In this document: piece by piece, positions 10,204 through 12,613 of the stretch
Numbering within the stretch: position 1 is the stretch's first letter
How the letters are laid out: the number at the start of each line of letters is the position of its first letter
NCBI GenBank assembly: GCA_021789715.1
Contig: JAJYJE010000010.1
Coordinates: forward strand, 1-12,613
Direction: 5' to 3'
DNA length: 12,613 nt
Origin: a bacterium
Lineage (GTDB): Bacteria > Patescibacteriota > Doudnabacteria > UBA920
Translations under genes and position numbers: made by a program
The notes under the pieces: model-generated
What the model was told of the DNA's origin: nothing
The model's input: the letters and a program-made list of their open reading frames with translations, nothing else
Database searches by the model: none

Positions 10204-10293
10204 TTTCAATCTTGGTTAGTGCAATCTGCTATTCGATTAGCCCCACATGCCAGCGTTCGGCTACTATTTAATGCTTGGTTAGGGGCAAACGCT
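10204..10293 (-). other. Degenerate direct repeat with interleaved complementary segments in a gene-free stretch
   Basis: The 210 nt between the 85-codon gene and its terminator contain no credible gene. CTTGGTTAG occurs at 10211 and 10274, each followed by related sequence (G-GCAA-C-GCTA) and preceded by TTT-AAT. GCCCC (10240-10244) is complementary to GGGGC (10282-10286), and AGCGTT (10252-10257) to AACGCT (10288-10293). The pairs interleave as in a pseudoknot. A further AACAT/ATGTT hairpin lies at about 10322-10338. Confidence 0.3.
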
Positions 10294-10403
10294 AAACAGT
10301 AATAAAGTTTGCTATTTTAGACAAACATCCCGAATGTTGCACTACAGGGCTAGAAACAAACAACAGACGATGTCCCGCCGATCTCTGTCAGGGGGTCGTG
10401 AGT

Positions 10404-10661
10404 TTAGAACAAAGCCAACTGCGGACTGTTGTCCTGCCACTGGTGCCGGAAGGGCTTATAAGTAAACCCTTGGAACTGCCCCACGGCTTCCAGCAAAGCG
10501 GCTTTTACATTCCAGCCGCTGCTGATTTTTTTGGCTTGGAATTTTTGCTCCGAGTCAAAATTACCCAGCACATAAACGCCTGGCTCTTCCCCTACGACCC
10601 GATCAATGTTTTGCCGGTCAAGCCGGTAGGCTTTAAACCAGCCACTTGGTTTCTTTGGCAT
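10404..10661 (-). CDS. Hypothetical protein (85 aa) sharing the toxin's promoter box
   Basis: The ATG at 10659-10661 follows TAGGAG at 9 nt. The product begins MPKKPSGWFKAYRLDRQNID, contains GEEPGVYVLGNFDSEQKF and ends QWQDNSPQLALF. The PGVYVLGN stretch recalls the first strand of GIY-YIG nucleases, but the second motif (YVG) and the catalytic Arg and Glu are not present, so nuclease activity should not be assumed. It could be a truncated or degenerate GIY-YIG-like protein, or an unrelated small cytoplasmic protein. There is no signal or membrane segment. Transcription comes from a LexA-like promoter 50 nt upstream and appears to run to the terminator at 10157. Confidence 0.55.
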   Translation of the reverse strand: MPKKPSGWFKAYRLDRQNIDRVVGEEPGVYVLGNFDSEQKFQAKKISSGWNVKAALLEAVGQFQGFTYKPFRHQWQDNSPQLALF

Positions 10662-10710
10662 CTTTTGATTCTCCTATAGAATTAATCGTCAGAATGCCCC
10701 CTCCTGTTTT

Positions 10711-10739
10711 ATAGTATACGATCGTTCACCTATTGTCAA
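10711..10739 (-). promoter_or_regulatory. Promoter of the 85-codon gene with the shared operator-like box
   Basis: Minus strand TTGACA (10734-10739), 17-bp spacer, TACTAT (10711-10716); TATACT and TATAAA are alternative -10 boxes with other spacings. It carries GTGAAC-GATC-GTATAC (10714-10729). ATCGTTCACCTAT-T-GTCAA at 10721-10739 matches the toxin promoter at 18 of 19 positions. Confidence 0.6.
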
Positions 10740-10796
10740 GTCACCGGCGGTAATTCCGCTTTTAAATTGGGTAAAATTTAGCCCGTTGATTAAGCC

Positions 10797-10815
10797 AAAA
10801 AACCAGGTAACCTGG
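10797..10815 (-). terminator. Terminator of the polA-HD operon
   Basis: On the minus strand CCAGG-TTA-CCTGG (10815-10803) is followed by TTTTTT. The stem is short but GC-rich, and the T run is complete. It lies about 60 nt after the HD gene stop. Confidence 0.65.
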
Positions 10816-10819
10816 GGAA

Positions 10820-10860
10820 GATAATGGTATTGGACATTGCATTGTCCATAGCACATTACC
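10820..10860 (-). other. Imperfect hairpin just after the HD-domain gene
   Basis: GATAATG (10820-10826) pairs with CATTACC (10854-10860) with one G-U, and TGGACA (10831-10836) pairs with TGTCCA (10843-10848). It sits between the stop codon and the terminator and may protect the mRNA 3' end. Confidence 0.35.
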
Positions 10861-10873
10861 CGATTACCAATAT

Positions 10874-11533
10874 TTATATCTGAAATTTTTTAAGCTGTAC
10901 TTTTCTGGAAATAATCGCCTGTTCCGTAATGTCTTCGGGCCGGATTTTACAGTGGGCAAAAATTTGCCGCTCAATCAGCCGAAGGCTATTCTCAAAATTT
11001 TCCCGTTGCTGATCATTGCCTGCAATATGATGGAATTTTTGATCGTACCTTACCCGCAAATCAGCAATTCGATGCTCCAGGCTGGTCACTCCATAGGGCC
11101 AAACCCGCATATCGCTGTAAGCGCAAACTTTTCGGCTCATGTCTGAGCCCGCCGCGTTGACCGCTGCGGTATGGAAACCGATGCAGTCAATCAACCCAAC
11201 TACCTGTTCGCTGACCCCCAGCTCTCGAGCTATGACCAGGGCCGCCTCATGCTCGCTGTTGCCGTATTTGTTTTTAAATTCAATCTGGACCTTCTCCCAC
11301 TGTTCAATCTCAGCCTCAGTATACGCCCCTGGAAATAACGCGTGGGTTTTTTTAAGCTGATACTTAATCAGATTGCCCATATCGTGCAGCAAACACGCAA
11401 TCACGATATCGCGTTTATTAACAGCCCGGTCAAGATTATCGCAAATTAAATCCGCAACCGCCGCCACTCGCACCTGGTGCTCGGCCTGCTGCGGCATAAT
11501 TTGGTATTGCTGATAAATTTCCAAAATATCCAT
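10874..11533 (-). CDS. HD-domain phosphohydrolase (219 aa)
   Basis: The HD metal-binding signature is visible: H19 in EHQVRVAAVADLI, H50-D51 in ACLLHDMGNLIKY, a further His region (GNSEHEAALV, 91-100) and D141 in KVCAYSDMRVWPYG. The family are metal-dependent phosphohydrolases acting on nucleotides or cyclic nucleotides; the substrate cannot be read from the sequence. Length is ordinary for stand-alone HD proteins. There is no signal or membrane segment. The start codon lies 1 nt beyond the stop of the upstream 57-codon gene, indicating translational coupling within a polA operon. The C-terminal 60 residues are basic and helical. Confidence 0.85.
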   Translation of the reverse strand: MDILEIYQQYQIMPQQAEHQVRVAAVADLICDNLDRAVNKRDIVIACLLHDMGNLIKYQLKKTHALFPGAYTEAEIEQWEKVQIEFKNKYGNSEHEAALVIARELGVSEQVVGLIDCIGFHTAAVNAAGSDMSRKVCAYSDMRVWPYGVTSLEHRIADLRVRYDQKFHHIAGNDQQRENFENSLRLIERQIFAHCKIRPEDITEQAIISRKVQLKKFQI

Positions 11534-11534
11534 A

Positions 11535-11708
11535 TCAGACGCGCTTATCAGTTAATGCCTCATAGGGTTCCGTAAAACGCCGATAATACCCGATTGGATC
11601 TTCAATCCAAAAATCTTTTTTACCACCATGCGGTTCCACATAGGATTCGTTTGAGTTTATAATTTTGTCCAGCTTGTCAATTCCGTCGCATATGCCAATT
11701 ATGCCCAC
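11535..11708 (-). CDS. Small hypothetical protein between polA and the HD gene (57 aa)
   Basis: I chose the GTG at 11706-11708, 10 nt after GGGGAG and overlapping the polA stop by 10 nt. A TTG at 11726 would give six more residues. The product reads IIGICDGIDKLDKIINSN, then ESYVEPHGGKKDFWIEDP and IGYYRRFTEPYEALTDKRV. The aromatic, acidic C-terminal part looks like a real protein surface, but no family is recognised. Its tight packing on both sides (overlap with polA, 1-nt gap to the HD gene) is the main support. Confidence 0.55.
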   Translation of the reverse strand: MGIIGICDGIDKLDKIINSNESYVEPHGGKKDFWIEDPIGYYRRFTEPYEALTDKRV

Positions 11709-12613
11709 CTCTCCATCTCTCCCCAATTATCCCCCACCTTGGCCTCGGCACGGACCGGCACCGATAATTTAATGGCATTTTCCATCAGCGGCATTATCTT
11801 CTTTACCCACTCATTCACCTTATCTGCCTTAACCTCAAACACTAATTCGTCATGCACCTGCAGCAGCATCCTAATTTCAGGGTTTGGGATTGAAGGTTGA
11901 GGGTGGATGAGCTTATAAATATTAATCATGGCAACTTTGATGACATCAGCAGCCAAAGACTGGATGGGGAAATTAATGGCGGCGCGTTCGGCCGCGGCGC
12001 GGATTTGCCAGTTGCGGGCGCGGATGTCCGGAAAACGGCGGATGCGGCCAAGTTCGTTGCGCACAAAGCCCTCCTCATTGACCTGCCACTTAATATTATC
12101 AATATACTGCTCCACTTGGGGATAGGCCTTAAAATATTTTTGAATGAATTCCTTAGCCTCGCTGCGGCTGACTTCGCCAATCCTGCTGGATAGCCCGAAA
12201 CTAGACAACCCGTACAGAATGCCAAAATTAATTGTCTTGGCGTCGCGGCGCATATCCGCAGACACCTTATCCGCCGGCACGCCGAACACTTCCCTGGCCG
12301 TATTGGTATGGATATCTTCCTCGTTCTGGAAAATCCGCGTCATGTTCTTATCCTGGGCCAGGTGCGCCACAATGCGCAACTCGATTTGCGAATAATCCAG
12401 GCTAAGCAGCTTATAACCCTTTTCCGCCACAAACCCCTGGCGGATTTTGTTGCCCATGCCGGTACCGCGGATCGGAATATTTTGCAAATTCGGATCACTG
12501 CTCGACAACCTGCCGGTTGCGGCCACGGTCTGGTTAAAGCTGGTGTGCACCCGCCAGGTCTTTTTGGAAACCAAAGCCGGCAATGCGAGCAGGTAAGTAG
12601 AATGGAGCTTGGC
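11699..12613 (-). CDS. polA: DNA polymerase I, C-terminal polymerase domain (partial; runs off the right edge)
   Basis: 304 residues are in the window, the palm and fingers of a family A polymerase. It opens with KLHSTYLLALPALV and HTSFNQTVAATGRLSSSDPN, the usual approach to motif A. Motif A is LLSLDYSQIELRI, with catalytic Asp 73 and steric-gate Glu 78 of this fragment. Motif B (O-helix) is RRDAKTINFGILYG, with the phenylalanine that discriminates against dideoxynucleotides. Motif C is LLQVHDELVFEV, with Asp 255 and Glu 256. A Pro-rich loop (HPQPSIPNPEI) precedes motif C. The exonuclease domains would lie outside the window. The enzyme fills gaps in replication and repair. Its stop overlaps the next gene's start. 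Confidence 0.97.
   Translation of the reverse strand, partial: AKLHSTYLLALPALVSKKTWRVHTSFNQTVAATGRLSSSDPNLQNIPIRGTGMGNKIRQGFVAEKGYKLLSLDYSQIELRIVAHLAQDKNMTRIFQNEEDIHTNTAREVFGVPADKVSADMRRDAKTINFGILYGLSSFGLSSRIGEVSRSEAKEFIQKYFKAYPQVEQYIDNIKWQVNEEGFVRNELGRIRRFPDIRARNWQIRAAAERAAINFPIQSLAADVIKVAMINIYKLIHPQPSIPNPEIRMLLQVHDELVFEVKADKVNEWVKKIMPLMENAIKLSVPVRAEAKVGDNWGEMERWA

Noticed and set aside
10240..10400. Possible CRISPR or mobile-element end in the gene-free stretch
   Set aside because: Only two degenerate copies of a short repeat, no regular spacers, no transposase or integrase nearby.
11897..12395. Several plus-strand frames opposite polA
   Set aside because: They are antisense shadows of a conserved polymerase domain and have no ribosome binding sites.

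Overview
The window looks like part of a reduced bacterial genome, most probably Candidatus Patescibacteria (CPR, Parcubacteria-like). This is inferred from gene content: a CPR-type RhuM-Doc fusion, a very short PUR-domain protein, a TrmB-like regulator, many tiny membrane proteins and one giant secreted repeat protein. Gene order is loose and intergenic DNA is packed with hairpins. TAA, TAG and TGA all act as stops, so the standard code (or code 11) applies. No rRNA, tRNA, CRISPR array, transposase or integrase is visible. Taxonomy was not tested by search.

Layout, left to right. 1-275 (-) is the N-terminal part of a TrmB-type HTH regulator with a consensus leaderless promoter and a palindromic operator candidate. 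471-2486 (+) holds three accessory genes, each with a strong Shine-Dalgarno and a hairpin at its end: a secreted beta-rich protein, a HemK/PrmC-like methyltransferase and an unknown protein. The third is preceded by an attenuator-like leader. 2611-3119 (+) is rpsT (ribosomal protein S20) with its own promoter, a structured leader and a terminator. 3175-3800 (-) carries small membrane proteins (SPW-like and lmo0937-like). 3885-6989 (-) encodes a 1034-residue secreted protein with eleven Ig-like repeats. 7069-7559 (-) holds a 28-residue membrane peptide and a separate mini transcription unit of about 105 nt. 7611-8796 (-) carries an inositol-monophosphatase/CysQ-type phosphatase and a PUR-domain nucleic-acid-binding protein. 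8935-9942 (-) is a RhuM-Doc fusion toxin whose coding sequence contains a perfect 15-bp-arm palindrome. 10404-10661 (-) is an 85-residue unknown protein whose promoter shares an 18/19 match with the toxin promoter. 10874-12613 (-) is polA (C-terminal part), a 57-codon gene and an HD-domain phosphohydrolase, tightly packed like an operon.

How the parts relate. Most transcription runs on the minus strand in short units separated by hairpin terminators. Two translation-start styles coexist: Shine-Dalgarno-led starts (+ strand accessory genes, surface protein, toxin, small membrane proteins) and apparently leaderless starts, in which a -10 hexamer lies 6 or 7 nt upstream of the ATG (TrmB, phosphatase, probably the PUR gene, and a 22-codon leader ORF).

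The observations most worth following up are the promoter/operator shared by the Doc-type toxin and the 85-residue protein, the palindrome inside the toxin gene, the attenuator-like leader at 1827-1982, the S20 leader structure, and the isolated mini transcription unit at 7421-7559.
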